Made by a program: the position numbers and the translations under genes. DNA of 21,083 nucleotides from a virus: positions 1-21,083 of IMG/VR virus record IMGVR_UViG_3300042539_000954; one strand, written 5' to 3'. The notes under the pieces were generated by a model. That model was not told where the DNA came from and did no database searches. It saw only the letters and a program-made list of their open reading frames with translations. Of the stretch, positions 1 through 7,588 are shown in pieces; the stretch's first letter is position 1, and every line of letters begins with the position of its first letter.

Positions 1-2
1 TG

Positions 3-782
3 CTCTGGCACGAAGCCGTACAGACGTGCCACGCCGACAAGCGGTTTGACTCCCCGCACGCGATGGCGATTGTCGCCCCCGCTTGGGAACGTGTCCAAGC
101 CAAGTGCAAGGAAGAGAACTCGCCCCTGTCCCCGACCGTCACCCGCGACCTGACCACCATGTGCGCCGAGGTGGCGTCCTTGCTCCCGGTCTACGGCGAG
201 CGGGTGGTGCCCCTGCTCGGCAAGGTGATCGGGTGCGAGTTGCCGATCCGGGCCACCATCGAGGTTGACGGCGAGGACGTGGACTTCGCATCCCACCTTG
301 ACCTTCTCTGCCGCACCCCGAGCGGGCTGATGGTGGTGGACTGGAAGACCGGCGAGGACTGCCCCGCGTTCTACGAACTGTCGCGCAACATGCAGTTTGG
401 CATGTACGCCTACGCGGTCAAGCACGGGGCGGTGCTGGTCGATGGTGAGTGGTTGGAGTTTGGCGAGTGGCCGTCTCTGACGTGGTGCCACATCCGCAAC
501 CTGAAAGGGTTCGGGCGTGCAACCACGGTGAAGGAATACGACCCCGCCACGGGCGAGACGAACGAGACGCCGTACGCCAAGGGGCAGCAGCGTCCTATCG
601 AAAAGATCATGGTGCCGTCGGGTGTGTACCCCGAGGGTGAAGGTGAGATTCTGCGTCGGTTTGCGGAGCATGTTCGGCTACGTCGCATGGGCATCATGCC
701 CGCGACGCCGGGCGAGCATTGCCGGTTCTGTGACTCGGTGCGGTTCTGTGACGATCTGGGTGGGAAGGGAGCAGCGTACTAA
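3..782 (+). CDS. RecB/Cas4-like PD-(D/E)XK nuclease, 5' end outside window
   Basis: Probable phage recombination exonuclease. The frame is open to the left edge and reads sensibly upstream of the first ATG (63), so the true start lies outside. Visible motifs fit the PD-(D/E)XK fold of RecB/Cas4-type nucleases: an acidic residue in SHLDLL, the VVDWKTG segment (D and K of the DxK motif) and a Gln in NMQFGMYAYA, typical of the RecB motif after the core. Near the C-terminus HCRFCDSVRFC has the Cys spacing of the iron-sulphur cluster of such nucleases; an upstream Cys in QTCHAD may be the fourth ligand. Its stop overlaps the start of the ERF gene by one base (TAATG), which supports a nuclease-annealase pair that resects ends and anneals single strands. 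The fold call is good; the exact family and activity are inferred. Confidence 0.8.
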   Translation, partial: LWHEAVQTCHADKRFDSPHAMAIVAPAWERVQAKCKEENSPLSPTVTRDLTTMCAEVASLLPVYGERVVPLLGKVIGCELPIRATIEVDGEDVDFASHLDLLCRTPSGLMVVDWKTGEDCPAFYELSRNMQFGMYAYAVKHGAVLVDGEWLEFGEWPSLTWCHIRNLKGFGRATTVKEYDPATGETNETPYAKGQQRPIEKIMVPSGVYPEGEGEILRRFAEHVRLRRMGIMPATPGEHCRFCDSVRFCDDLGGKGAAY

Positions 783-1435
783 TGAACAAGTCTGATTCCA
801 TCGGTAGCCTGACGACGGCCCTGATTGCGGCGCAATCTCGGTTCACGTCGGTCAAGTTCAACAAGATCAATCCGCACTTCAAGCGGGGGTACGCTGACCT
901 CACGGCGATCATCGAGACGACCCGCCCGGCGCTGATCGAGAACGGGCTGGCGGTGATGCAGTTCCCGTCGGCTGACGGGGCGGCCGTCCATGTCGAAACC
1001 GTCCTGTCGCACAAGTCGGGCGAGTGGGTGTCTGGCACCACGACGGTTACGGCGAGCAAGCCGGACGCTCAGGGCGTGGGTGCTGCGATTACCTACGCCA
1101 AGCGATACGGGCTGGCGGCGATCCTGTGCATCTCCGCCGAGGAGGACGACGACGGCAACGACGCGAGCGCCCCGCCGCCGAGTCAGCGTCAAGCCGCGAG
1201 GCAGGACCCCAAGCCCGCGACCGAGACGCCCAAGGCACGATTCGCCGGGCTCGTCAAGGGCTGGTCTGGGTGTGCCCCCGAGGACCTGCGGGCCGCGTGC
1301 TTGGAGGTCGCCAAGTTCGCCAAGATCGACCTCGCCACCGCGACCGATGCTCAGTTTGAAACCCTGTGCGCGGGCGTGAAGTCTCGGATGGAATCCGGGA
1401 TGACGTTCGCCGACTTTGTGAAGGAGCCCCGCTAA
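782..1435 (+). CDS. ERF family single-strand annealing protein
   Basis: 217-residue protein of the ERF (essential recombination function) superfamily, which binds single-stranded DNA and anneals complementary strands during phage recombination and circularisation. The N-terminal half carries typical ERF features: an early KINPHFKRGYADLTAI segment, an IENGLAVMQ segment, and a GAAITYAKRYGLAAILCI helix followed by an acidic EEDDDGND stretch. After a Ser/Gln/Pro-rich linker (about residues 122-145) the C-terminal part is helical and less conserved, as usual for the family. The start overlaps the upstream nuclease stop (TAATG) and the stop overlaps the SSB start in the same way, so the three genes look translationally coupled. 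Confidence is high for family, moderate for the partnership. Confidence 0.9.
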   Translation: MNKSDSIGSLTTALIAAQSRFTSVKFNKINPHFKRGYADLTAIIETTRPALIENGLAVMQFPSADGAAVHVETVLSHKSGEWVSGTTTVTASKPDAQGVGAAITYAKRYGLAAILCISAEEDDDGNDASAPPPSQRQAARQDPKPATETPKARFAGLVKGWSGCAPEDLRAACLEVAKFAKIDLATATDAQFETLCAGVKSRMESGMTFADFVKEPR

Positions 1436-1875
1436 TGCCGAACGTCAACCGTGTGATCCTTGTTGGACATTTGACCAGAGACATCGAGACTCGCACCGCC
1501 GGGTCCTCAACCGTCGCAAACGTCGGGCTTGCCGTTAGCCACAAGTTCAAGACCGCCGCCGGTGAACAGCGCGAGGAGACGTGTTTCCTCGACTGCGAAG
1601 CGTGGGGCAAGCAGGCCGAGATTCTGACCCAGTACGTCGGCAAGGGCGATCCGATCTATCTGGAAGGCCGCCTCAAACTCGACCAGTGGGAGGACAAGGA
1701 CGGGTCCAAGCGGTCGAAGGTGAAGGTGGTTATCGAGAACTTCCAGTTCCTTGGCGGGAAGAAGGACGGCGGGACGGCCCCGGCTCCGGCCCCTGCCCGC
1801 ACGACGAACAACCGGACCCCGGCGCGTGGGTTCGCGGGTCATCAGCCGTTCGACGAATCAAGTGTGCCGTTTTAG
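1435..1875 (+). CDS. ssb: Single-stranded DNA-binding protein
   Basis: 146-residue SSB with an N-terminal OB fold: MPNVNRVILVGHLTRD is the classic first strand, followed by the LAVSHKF and CFLDCEAWGKQAE segments and the IYLEGRLKLDQWEDKDG hairpin. A Pro/Ala/Arg-rich linker leads to a short acidic tip ending in DESSVPF, which matches the C-terminal peptide bacterial SSBs use to bind partner proteins. An upstream in-frame ATG at 1366 exists, but the start at 1435 is preferred because MPNVNRV is the family N-terminus and gives a TAATG overlap with the ERF gene. It should coat the single strands handled by the nuclease, annealase and helicase. Confidence 0.95.
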   Translation: MPNVNRVILVGHLTRDIETRTAGSSTVANVGLAVSHKFKTAAGEQREETCFLDCEAWGKQAEILTQYVGKGDPIYLEGRLKLDQWEDKDGSKRSKVKVVIENFQFLGGKKDGGTAPAPAPARTTNNRTPARGFAGHQPFDESSVPF

Positions 1876-1900
1876 AATGGTTGGCCCACATTTGCTCGCC

Positions 1901-1906
1901 TATACT
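1901..1906 (+). promoter_or_regulatory. -10-like hexamer placed for a leaderless HNH mRNA
   Basis: TATACT ends five bases before the ATG at 1912, and no Shine-Dalgarno sequence lies in between. A good -35 is not visible at 16-18 bases, so this rests on the -10 alone. If used, transcription would begin at or next to the start codon. Confidence 0.35.
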
Positions 1907-1911
1907 TGTCA

Positions 1912-2349
1912 ATGGACAAAAAGTGCTTTAAATGCGGTCGGAAGAAACCCTTGTCCTTGTTCTACAAACACCCCCGGATGGCCGATGGGCTACTTGGGAA
2001 GTGCAAGGCCTGCACCAAGAAAGACGTGTGTGAGAACTACGTAAAGACACGGCCTGCTCGCACCGCATATGAGCGTCAGCGTTGCCAAGACCCAGAACGC
2101 AAAAAGAAGATGCTGGAGTATCAGCGGGTTTTCAGGAATCGTTTCCCGGGCAAGTGCAAGGCTCGCCGCAAGCTCGCATACGCCGTCCGCACCGGGAAAC
2201 TGCTCAAGCAACCGTGTGAAGTATGCGGCTCTATCAAGGTCCAAGCCCACCACGACGACTACCGAAAGCCTCTCTCTGTCCGCTGGTTCTGCTTCAAACA
2301 CCACCGCGAGGTGGCCCACGGCCAAGTGGTGACTAGCGATCATCTCTGA
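1912..2349 (+). CDS. HNH endonuclease, free-standing
   Basis: 145-residue predicted HNH nuclease. The N-terminus is a zinc-ribbon-like module (CFKCGRKKPLSLFYKH...CKACTKK, CxxC twice), typical of phage HNH proteins. A basic helical middle leads to the nuclease core: CEVCG, then AHHDDYRKPLSVRW (the His-Asp motif), then CFKHHRE (final metal-binding His). Such free-standing enzymes are often homing endonucleases or take part in packaging; here it sits between the SSB and a methyltransferase, so a homing or selfish role is the simpler reading. ATG at 1912 is chosen; a TTG two codons upstream is possible. No ribosome site is seen before it. A strong hairpin follows the stop. Confidence 0.8.
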   Translation: MDKKCFKCGRKKPLSLFYKHPRMADGLLGKCKACTKKDVCENYVKTRPARTAYERQRCQDPERKKKMLEYQRVFRNRFPGKCKARRKLAYAVRTGKLLKQPCEVCGSIKVQAHHDDYRKPLSVRWFCFKHHREVAHGQVVTSDHL

Positions 2350-2356
2350 CCTCTCC

Positions 2357-2371
2357 GGGGTCCCAGACCCC
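2357..2371 (+). terminator. Hairpin after HNH gene
   Basis: GGGGTC-CCA-GACCCC forms a perfect 6-bp GC-rich stem with a 3-base loop eight bases after the HNH stop, followed by TTCTCCTC. A second hairpin, GGGGC-TTGTT-GCCCC, lies at 2423-2437. Neither has a clean T run, so termination is inferred from stem strength and position. Confidence 0.45.
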
Positions 2372-2450
2372 TTCTCCTCGCTCGTCGCGTCGCTCACCCG
2401 GCGCGGCGGGTTTGACACACCCGGGGCTTGTTGCCCCAAACACCCACGCA

Positions 2451-2480
2451 CCCCCCACTTGGCTGACGCTGCGAGGGGGG
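2451..2480 (+). promoter_or_regulatory. C6/G6 leader stem over methyltransferase ribosome site
   Basis: CCCCCC at 2451-2456 can pair with GGGGGG at 2475-2480 across an 18-base loop. The G run is also the only purine-rich ribosome-binding sequence before the ATG at 2484, so the stem would hide it. A similar element with the same GCACCCCCC beginning lies at 4854-4888. Translational control is inferred. Confidence 0.35.
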
Positions 2481-2483
2481 GTT

Positions 2484-3680
2484 ATGAACGAACCTGTAAC
2501 CATCCACATCGGCGACGTACTCGACGGGCTCGCCAAGATCCCCGACTGCTCGGTGCAGTGCTGTGTGACGAGCCCGCCGTACTGGGGCCTCCGCGATTAT
2601 GGCGTTGAAGGGCAGATCGGTTTGGAGCCGACGCCGGACGCATTCGTGGCGGCGATGGTGCGGGTGTTTGGCGAGGTCAAGCGCACGCTGCGGGAGGATG
2701 GGACGCTGTGGTTGAATCTGGGGGATTCTTACGCATCGGCGGGGACGAGGAACGCGAACGCCAGCAAGAGTTTGGGGGGCGACCGAGACTATCAGGACAC
2801 GGGATACCGAGGCACGCCCGAAGGCATGAAGCACAAAGACCTCTGCATGATGCCGTGGCGTGTCGCGCTCGCGTTGCAGGCGGACGGCTGGTACCTCCGC
2901 TCGGTGATCGTGTGGGCGAAGAAGTCGCCGATGCCCGAGAGCGTGACCGACCGGCCTACGTCGTCGTGGGAGCCGATCTTCCTGATGGCGAAGAACGAGC
3001 GATACTGGTATGACGCGGAGGCGGTTGCGGAGCCCACCGACCAGCCCGAGCGAGTCGGCACAACCGAACACACGTTTAGCACCAGCGACCCAGCGGCGAC
3101 ACTTCGAGCGGACACGGGGCGGTCGGTTGTTCGGGGGGCGACGAAGAATCAGCGCAACGTCTGGACGCTCGGCCCCGAGCCCTACGCCGACGCCCACTTC
3201 GCCACCTTTCCCACCGAAATCCCCCGCCGGGCGATCAAGGCCGGGACCTCCGAGAAGGGCTGTTGCCCCGCGTGCGGCGCACCGTGGAAGCGAGTCACCA
3301 CCCGCGAGAAGTTGACCCGCGAGCGGCCCAATGACTACACGAAGCGATCGGGCGAGAACGGCACCGGCAACCACTGTGCGAACACCGTGGCGGGCGTCAG
3401 CACGCGGACGACCGGGTGGGCTCCGGGGTGCGGGTGTGCCGCTGGCGAGCCGGTCCCGTGCCTTGTCCTCGACCCGTTCCTTGGCTCCGGCACCACCATC
3501 GCCGTAGCCCGGCAACTCGGTCGGCATGGCGTGGGCTGCGAGCTGAACCCGGCATACGCCGAACTCGCCCGCATCCGCATCGGCAAGGCCGAGAACCCGG
3601 CCACGTTCGTAGACCCACGGGCGAAAGACTCTCCGCTGTTTGAACTCGCCGCCGCGTGCGGGAAGGAGAAGAAGGGATGA
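2484..3680 (+). CDS. Site-specific DNA amino-methyltransferase (TSPPY type)
   Basis: 398-residue beta-class DNA methyltransferase. The catalytic motif TSPPYWGLRDYG lies near residues 29-40 and the AdoMet-binding motif DPFLGSGTT near 330-338, the order expected for beta-class N4-cytosine or N6-adenine enzymes; the Ser before PPY is more frequent in N4-cytosine enzymes but does not decide. A Cys-rich insert (CCPACG around 259-264, CGCAAG further on) looks like a zinc knuckle common in phage methylases. The start at 2484 follows a G-rich site and removes a 24-residue Pro-rich extension. The stop overlaps the next methyltransferase by four bases (ATGA). It could protect phage DNA from host restriction; no matching restriction enzyme is recognised. 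Confidence 0.88.
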   Translation: MNEPVTIHIGDVLDGLAKIPDCSVQCCVTSPPYWGLRDYGVEGQIGLEPTPDAFVAAMVRVFGEVKRTLREDGTLWLNLGDSYASAGTRNANASKSLGGDRDYQDTGYRGTPEGMKHKDLCMMPWRVALALQADGWYLRSVIVWAKKSPMPESVTDRPTSSWEPIFLMAKNERYWYDAEAVAEPTDQPERVGTTEHTFSTSDPAATLRADTGRSVVRGATKNQRNVWTLGPEPYADAHFATFPTEIPRRAIKAGTSEKGCCPACGAPWKRVTTREKLTRERPNDYTKRSGENGTGNHCANTVAGVSTRTTGWAPGCGCAAGEPVPCLVLDPFLGSGTTIAVARQLGRHGVGCELNPAYAELARIRIGKAENPATFVDPRAKDSPLFELAAACGKEKKG

Positions 3681-4480
3681 ACACGATCGACGACGTGCTG
3701 AGCGGGCGGGCGAAGTGGTGCGTGGTGACCGGGGACTGCCTTGACGTTCTCCGCACAATCCCGGCGGGTTCGGTTGACGCGGTGGTGACGGACCCGCCGT
3801 ATTCGTCAGGCGGCATGGTTCGTGGCGACCGGATGAACAAGACCTCCGACAAGTATCGTGGCTGGTCACAGAATGAAGACGGGAGCAGCCGGGAGCCGAC
3901 GGCGGTCTATTCCGACTTCACCGGCGACAACCGCGACCAAAGGTCATTCCTGCACTGGTGCGCCCTTTGGTGGGGCGTGGCGAGGCAGGCATGCGCACCG
4001 GGCGCGATCGTGCTAGCGGCTACCGACTGGCGGCAGTTGCCGATCACCACGGACGCAATTCAGGCGGGCGGGTTCATTTGGCGAGGGATCGTGGTGTGGG
4101 ACAAGGGCGTTGGCAGGCCCATGATGGGAAGGTTTCGCAACCACGTCGAGTATTGGTGCTGGGGTTCTCACGGGCCGATGCGCGATCCAAACGAGCACAA
4201 GGTGTATCCCTCGTCCGTCTTTCGGGTCACCCCGCCGGGGCACGAGGACCGGGAGCACATGACAGAGAAGCCCGTCGAGCTTATGCGTGGGCTCATGGAA
4301 ATCATCCCGCCCGACGCCCTTGTGATTGACCCCTTCTGCGGCTCGGGCACCACCGGCGTGGCCTGTATGCAAACAGGCCGCCGCTTCATCGGCATCGAAA
4401 TCGACGAGGGATACGCCACCATCGCGCGCCGCCGAATCGCGGAGGCCACGAACCACCTGTTCGCAGGAAGCAACGCATGA
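3677..4480 (+). CDS. DNA adenine-type methyltransferase (DPPY)
   Basis: 267-residue second DNA methyltransferase. The catalytic motif VVTDPPYSSGG is at about residues 36-46 and the AdoMet site DPFCGSGTTGVAC near 218-230, again beta-class order. DPPY favours N6-adenine methylation. The segment between them carries EKPVEL, typical just before the AdoMet motif. It starts at ATG 3677, overlapping the previous stop (ATGA), with GGAGAAGAAGGG as ribosome site. Two unlike methyltransferases side by side suggest protection against more than one restriction specificity. Target sequences cannot be read from the protein. Confidence 0.88.
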   Translation: MNTIDDVLSGRAKWCVVTGDCLDVLRTIPAGSVDAVVTDPPYSSGGMVRGDRMNKTSDKYRGWSQNEDGSSREPTAVYSDFTGDNRDQRSFLHWCALWWGVARQACAPGAIVLAATDWRQLPITTDAIQAGGFIWRGIVVWDKGVGRPMMGRFRNHVEYWCWGSHGPMRDPNEHKVYPSSVFRVTPPGHEDREHMTEKPVELMRGLMEIIPPDALVIDPFCGSGTTGVACMQTGRRFIGIEIDEGYATIARRRIAEATNHLFAGSNA

Positions 4481-4845
4481 CCACCCCCACCCAACGCACG
4501 CTCGCACGCGCGAGGGAGATTGGATTTCAGGCCGCCGTGGTCGAAAGGTGGAACCCTCACGCCCGCGTCCGCATCGACCTCTTCGGCGTGATCGACATTG
4601 TGGCCGTCCATGACGGGTGCGGCATCGTCGGCATTCAGGCGTGTGCGGGCGGCTCGCATTCGACGCGGCGGGCGAAGGCTCAGGCGAGCGACGAACTGAA
4701 GCGGTGGCTGTCGGCGGGGGGGCGTTTCGAGTTGTGGTCGTGGGCGAAGCGTGGCGCTCGGGGCAAGCGGAAGACGTGGACCCTGCGGCGTGAGGAATTG
4801 GTGTTGCGGGATGGGGAGATTGTGGCGAAGGACGAACCTCTGTAG
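4477..4845 (+). CDS. Small nuclease-fold-like protein, active site incomplete
   Basis: 122-residue basic protein coupled to the second methyltransferase by ATGA. DLFGVIDIVAVHDG followed by GIVGIQACAGGSH resembles the beta strands of PD-(D/E)XK proteins found in many phages, but the usual (D/E)xK triad is not visible: the position holds IQACAG. It may therefore be a degenerate or atypical member, a DNA-binding protein, or something else. The second half is helical and basic (RAKAQASDELKRW, then SWAKRGARGKRKTW). Its place directly after two methyltransferases raises a modification-linked role, which is inference only. Confidence 0.5.
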   Translation: MTTPTQRTLARAREIGFQAAVVERWNPHARVRIDLFGVIDIVAVHDGCGIVGIQACAGGSHSTRRAKAQASDELKRWLSAGGRFELWSWAKRGARGKRKTWTLRREELVLRDGEIVAKDEPL

Positions 4846-4856
4846 GTCGCAAAGCA

Positions 4857-4888
4857 CCCCCCGCCGCGCCGAGAGGTGGGACGGGGGG
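4857..4888 (+). promoter_or_regulatory. C6/G6 leader stem before small gene
   Basis: CCCCCCG at 4857-4863 pairs with CGGGGGG at 4882-4888 across 18 bases, in the 83-base gap before the next gene. A second small hairpin, CGGGC-GCGTG-GCCCG, follows, then the ribosome site GGAAGGAG. It may be a terminator for the methyltransferase block or a leader structure; there is no T run. Confidence 0.35.
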
Positions 4889-4928
4889 ATTCCGGGCGCG
4901 TGGCCCGACGGTGGGGGAAGGAGTTTCT

Positions 4929-5156
4929 ATGGCATTGAAGATTGAGAAGTTTGAAGGCGTGAAGACACGCGACACGAGCACCAACGAGTTCTGGCGGGCG
5001 GTTGGAAAGCTCAAGATCGGCGAACGGGTGTTTTACCAGACGAAGACTGTGAATCGCGGGGTCGTGAGTAGCGGGATTCAAGCGTTGCGAGAGGTGGCCG
5101 ACGTTCGCTGCCGCTCTGGCGTCGAAGACGGTCGCGTGTTCGTCTACCGAGTCTGA
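4929..5156 (+). CDS. Small protein of unknown function
   Basis: 75-residue basic protein, not recognised. It starts at ATG 4929 after a good AAGGAG site eight bases upstream. The middle (about residues 18-45) reads as helix, turn, strand (FWRAVGKLKIGERVFYQTKT) and the end as a short beta hairpin (GVEDGRVFVYRV), so a small winged DNA-binding fold is conceivable but unproven. It stands alone between two structured gaps, just upstream of the replication genes. A strong hairpin follows the stop. Confidence 0.65.
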   Translation: MALKIEKFEGVKTRDTSTNEFWRAVGKLKIGERVFYQTKTVNRGVVSSGIQALREVADVRCRSGVEDGRVFVYRV

Positions 5157-5162
5157 CCACCC

Positions 5163-5188
5163 CCCGCGTCGCCTACCGGTGTCGCGGG
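5163..5188 (+). terminator. Hairpin after small gene
   Basis: CCCGCG-T-CGCC pairs with GGTG-T-CGCGGG around a TACC loop: ten base pairs with one mismatch and one G-T pair, starting six bases after the stop at 5156. No T run follows, so termination efficiency is uncertain. Confidence 0.4.
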
Positions 5189-5414
5189 CGATTGAACAAC
5201 CGACAGGCTTATCACACACCATCCACACCTAAACCCCCGCTTGCAACAAACGAGCGGTGTGATTTGTGGTATGATTCCAACGCTGATCCGAGACTCTGTT
5301 CGATGAAGACTTTCACAACGCACAATCCCCCCGCCGCGAGGTTTCATCATCGGACAACGAGATGGATCAGCACCCTTGCGGCGTGGGGATTGCTCGTTTG
5401 GAAAGGGGGACGGG
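5189..5414. other. AT-richer gap before replication genes; possible control or origin region
   Basis: No convincing gene. It has less GC than its surroundings and repeated CACA-type motifs: TTATCACACACC near 5210, ATCCACACC near 5221, and the inverted copy GGTGTGAT near 5257, so ATCACAC/GTGTGAT form a spaced inverted repeat. They loosely resemble DnaA boxes (TTATNCACA) without an exact match. An extended -10 candidate lies at 5267-5275. Next to an initiator-like gene and a DnaA-like gene, an origin or regulatory role is plausible but inferred. Confidence 0.35.
5267..5275 (+). promoter_or_regulatory. Extended -10 promoter candidate for replication operon
   Basis: TGG-TATGAT matches the extended -10 pattern TGn-TATAAT with one mismatch in the hexamer. 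A TTGCAA at 5241 is 23 bases upstream, too far for a normal -35, so the site would depend on the extended -10. It would give a leader of about 130 bases before the gene at 5415. Confidence 0.35.
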
Positions 5415-6206
5415 ATGGCCGGTGAACCCGTCGTCGATATGCGTTGGGGCGTCTACCGAAAGGTCTACTCCGGATTTATCTGGGGCGACCGGCTCAACTC
5501 CGTGAGCATGGAAGCTGAGGCATGGTTCTGGCGGCTTCATGCCGTCGCCGATGACCTTGGGAACCTCGCCGCGAACATGAACCGTCTGGTGGTCGAGGCT
5601 GGCGGCAAGCGCCAAATCACGCCCGAGCAGGCTGAGAAATGGACGGCGGAACTCGCGTCTGTTAGGCTTATTGTTCGGTACTCGGTGGGGTCCGATAACT
5701 ACGTCCACATCATTGGATTCGAGGATCGCCAACCCGCGAACAAGAATGGGCGGCGTATCCAGCGTCACCCTCTCCCGCCCAAAGACCAGACAGGTACCGA
5801 AATGGTGACTTTGGGGAATCCAACGGAACCGGATTTGAACTGCCGGGAATCCAAGTCTCCGACACCAACACCGACACCGAATCCCATTCCGAATCCCAAT
5901 CCGACACCGACACCCAATCCCACGACCCGAACCGAAGCGGTGTCGTCGGTGGGATCTTCGATCGAAGCAGGGATGCCCCCGGACACCCGAGCCAAGTTTG
6001 ACGCCCTGACGTTCGCCGGGGTCGGAGACAAGCGGGCGGCAGAGTTTGCGGCCATCCCGTACTTCACGCTCGAATCCATCCGGAGGGTTGCGAACCTGTG
6101 GCGACGGGACGGCAAGCCCCCAGACGGACGGCTCGTCAAAGCGCTCGAAACCGCCGTTCGTCAAGACCTCGCACGCCACAACGCCGCAAAGGGAGTCGCC
6201 CAATGA
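5415..6206 (+). CDS. Replication initiator/helicase-loader-like protein
   Basis: 263-residue protein resembling phage replisome-organiser proteins. The N-terminal domain (about residues 1-120) has the pattern VYSGFIWGDRLNSVSMEAEAWFWRL...ADDLGNL followed by a QITPEQAEKWTAEL helix and a LIVRYSVGSDNYVHIIGFEDRQ strand pair, which is the usual winged-helix start of these proteins. A Pro-Thr/Pro-Asn linker (about 148-172) separates it from a helical C-terminal domain with ADLTF-like ALTFAGVGDKRAAEF and a basic end. It starts at ATG 5415 after AAAGGGGGA and overlaps the helicase gene by ATGA. The role proposed is origin recognition or loading of the adjacent DnaB; domain resemblance is by eye. Confidence 0.7.
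   Translation: MAGEPVVDMRWGVYRKVYSGFIWGDRLNSVSMEAEAWFWRLHAVADDLGNLAANMNRLVVEAGGKRQITPEQAEKWTAELASVRLIVRYSVGSDNYVHIIGFEDRQPANKNGRRIQRHPLPPKDQTGTEMVTLGNPTEPDLNCRESKSPTPTPTPNPIPNPNPTPTPNPTTRTEAVSSVGSSIEAGMPPDTRAKFDALTFAGVGDKRAAEFAAIPYFTLESIRRVANLWRRDGKPPDGRLVKALETAVRQDLARHNAAKGVAQ
5859..5927 (+). repeat. Six-base-type repeat encoding a Pro-Thr/Pro-Asn linker
   Basis: Degenerate tandem units CCGACA, CCAACA and CCGAAT encode alternating Pro with Thr or Asn. It lies wholly inside the initiator-like gene, keeps the frame, and serves as a flexible interdomain linker. Such repeats commonly vary in length between relatives. Confidence 0.8.
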
Positions 6207-7588
6207 ACTTCGCCCGCCCGCAACCCATTGCCATCAGCGCCCTGTTCGACAAGCAACCGCCGCACGCGATCGAAGCCGAGGTTGGTGTTCTCGGCTCCAT
6301 GATCCTTGACCCGGAGATGATCGCCGAGGTAGTCGCCATTGTCCGAGCCGAGGACTTCCACCACGCCGAACACGCCACGATCTTCCGGGCCATCGTCGAA
6401 ACCTACGACCAGACCAGCGCCTGTGACCTTGTGCAGCTTCAGGACAGGCTCCGGACGATGGGCGTTCTGGAGCAGATCGGCGGTGACGAGAAGATCGTCG
6501 GCCTTGCCGAGAACGTCCCCTACGCCGCGAGCGCCCCGCACTACGCCCGCATCGTGGCCGACAAGGCCCAGCTTCGCCGGATCATCGACGCCTGCGGCAA
6601 AGGCCTGTACGCCGCGTACCACCCCGGTACGGGCGATGGTGCCGTGCGAGAGGTGGTCGATCAGGTCGAGGCCGCCGTGTTCGCGGCAACGGAGGAACGC
6701 ATGACGACCGACGCGGTGGACCTCAACGGGTTGTTGCAGGAGGCTATCGACACGCTGGACGCGGACAAGCCCAAGCGAGGGGTTCCGACCGGGTACCACG
6801 AACTTGACACGATGCTGTGCGGGCTCCAGCCGGGGGAAATGTGCATCATCGCGGCGCGTCCGTCGATGGGCAAGACCGCGCTCGCCCTGAACATGGCCGA
6901 GCAGATTGCCGCCGGTGGCACTACAACCCTCCTGTTTTCGTTGGAGATGTCCCGACAGGCCGTGACCCAGCGTCTTATCTCGGCGGCCTCTGGGGTCGAT
7001 TCTAACGCCCTGCGGAGCGGTGTGGGCGTGAACATGGCGGCGGTGGTCAAGGCGTGCGGCCAACTGACGGACCTTCCGCTCCTGATCGACGATTCGTCGG
7101 CCCTGTCCGTGATGGAGCTTCGGTCGAGGTCGCGTCGGATGGGACGCCGAAGGGACATCGGGTGCATCGTGATCGACTATCTCCAGCTTCTGACGGCCCC
7201 GCACGCGGCTCGCGAAACGCGGCAGGTTGAGGTTTCGACCATCTCGCGGGGGATCAAGGCGCTGGCCCGTGAGATGGACGTTCCGATCGTGTGTCTGGCG
7301 CAGCTCAACCGGGCGAGCGAACAGCGGGAGGGGAACCGGCCCCGCATGGCCGACCTGCGGGAGTCTGGGTCGATCGAGCAGGATGCGGACGTGGTGATTC
7401 TGCTTCACCGCGAGGAGTACTACCACATTCAGGACAGGGATTGGGCGATTGCCAACCCCGACAAGCTGGGCATGGCGGAACTCATCGTCGCCAAGCAGCG
7501 GAACGGGCCGACGGGCACGGTCGATCTTCGGTGGGATTCCAAGACGACGCGGTTCCGGAACAAGGACCAAGCGGGGTGGCAGGGATGA
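6203..7588 (+). CDS. dnaB: Replicative DNA helicase, DnaB family
   Basis: 461-residue hexameric replicative helicase. The N-terminal domain starts with PPHAIEAEVGVLGSMILDP, the standard DnaB beginning. The RecA-like C-terminal domain has a Walker A motif ARPSMGKTALAL near residue 218, the LLFSLEMSRQAV segment with the catalytic Glu, a Walker B IVIDYLQLL near 322, the CLAQLNRASEQREGNRPRMADLRESGSIEQDADVV stretch containing sensor and arginine-finger motifs, and a final VAKQRNGPTG segment before WDSKTTRF. Length and motifs look intact. It overlaps the initiator-like gene upstream and the DnaA-like gene downstream by ATGA at both ends, which makes a three-gene replication unit. Confidence 0.96.
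   Translation: MNFARPQPIAISALFDKQPPHAIEAEVGVLGSMILDPEMIAEVVAIVRAEDFHHAEHATIFRAIVETYDQTSACDLVQLQDRLRTMGVLEQIGGDEKIVGLAENVPYAASAPHYARIVADKAQLRRIIDACGKGLYAAYHPGTGDGAVREVVDQVEAAVFAATEERMTTDAVDLNGLLQEAIDTLDADKPKRGVPTGYHELDTMLCGLQPGEMCIIAARPSMGKTALALNMAEQIAAGGTTTLLFSLEMSRQAVTQRLISAASGVDSNALRSGVGVNMAAVVKACGQLTDLPLLIDDSSALSVMELRSRSRRMGRRRDIGCIVIDYLQLLTAPHAARETRQVEVSTISRGIKALAREMDVPIVCLAQLNRASEQREGNRPRMADLRESGSIEQDADVVILLHREEYYHIQDRDWAIANPDKLGMAELIVAKQRNGPTGTVDLRWDSKTTRFRNKDQAGWQG

Noticed and set aside
2412-2417. TTGACA as a -35 for the methyltransferase
   Set aside because: No -10-like sequence lies 15-19 bases downstream; the region there is GC-rich hairpin.
2394-3869. 491-codon open frame on the minus strand
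   Set aside because: Antisense of the first methyltransferase, which has full catalytic motifs; the frame is Arg/Pro-rich.
5859-5927. Possible CRISPR-like or regulatory repeat array
   Set aside because: Units are about six bases, in frame, and encode a Pro-rich linker; no spacers.
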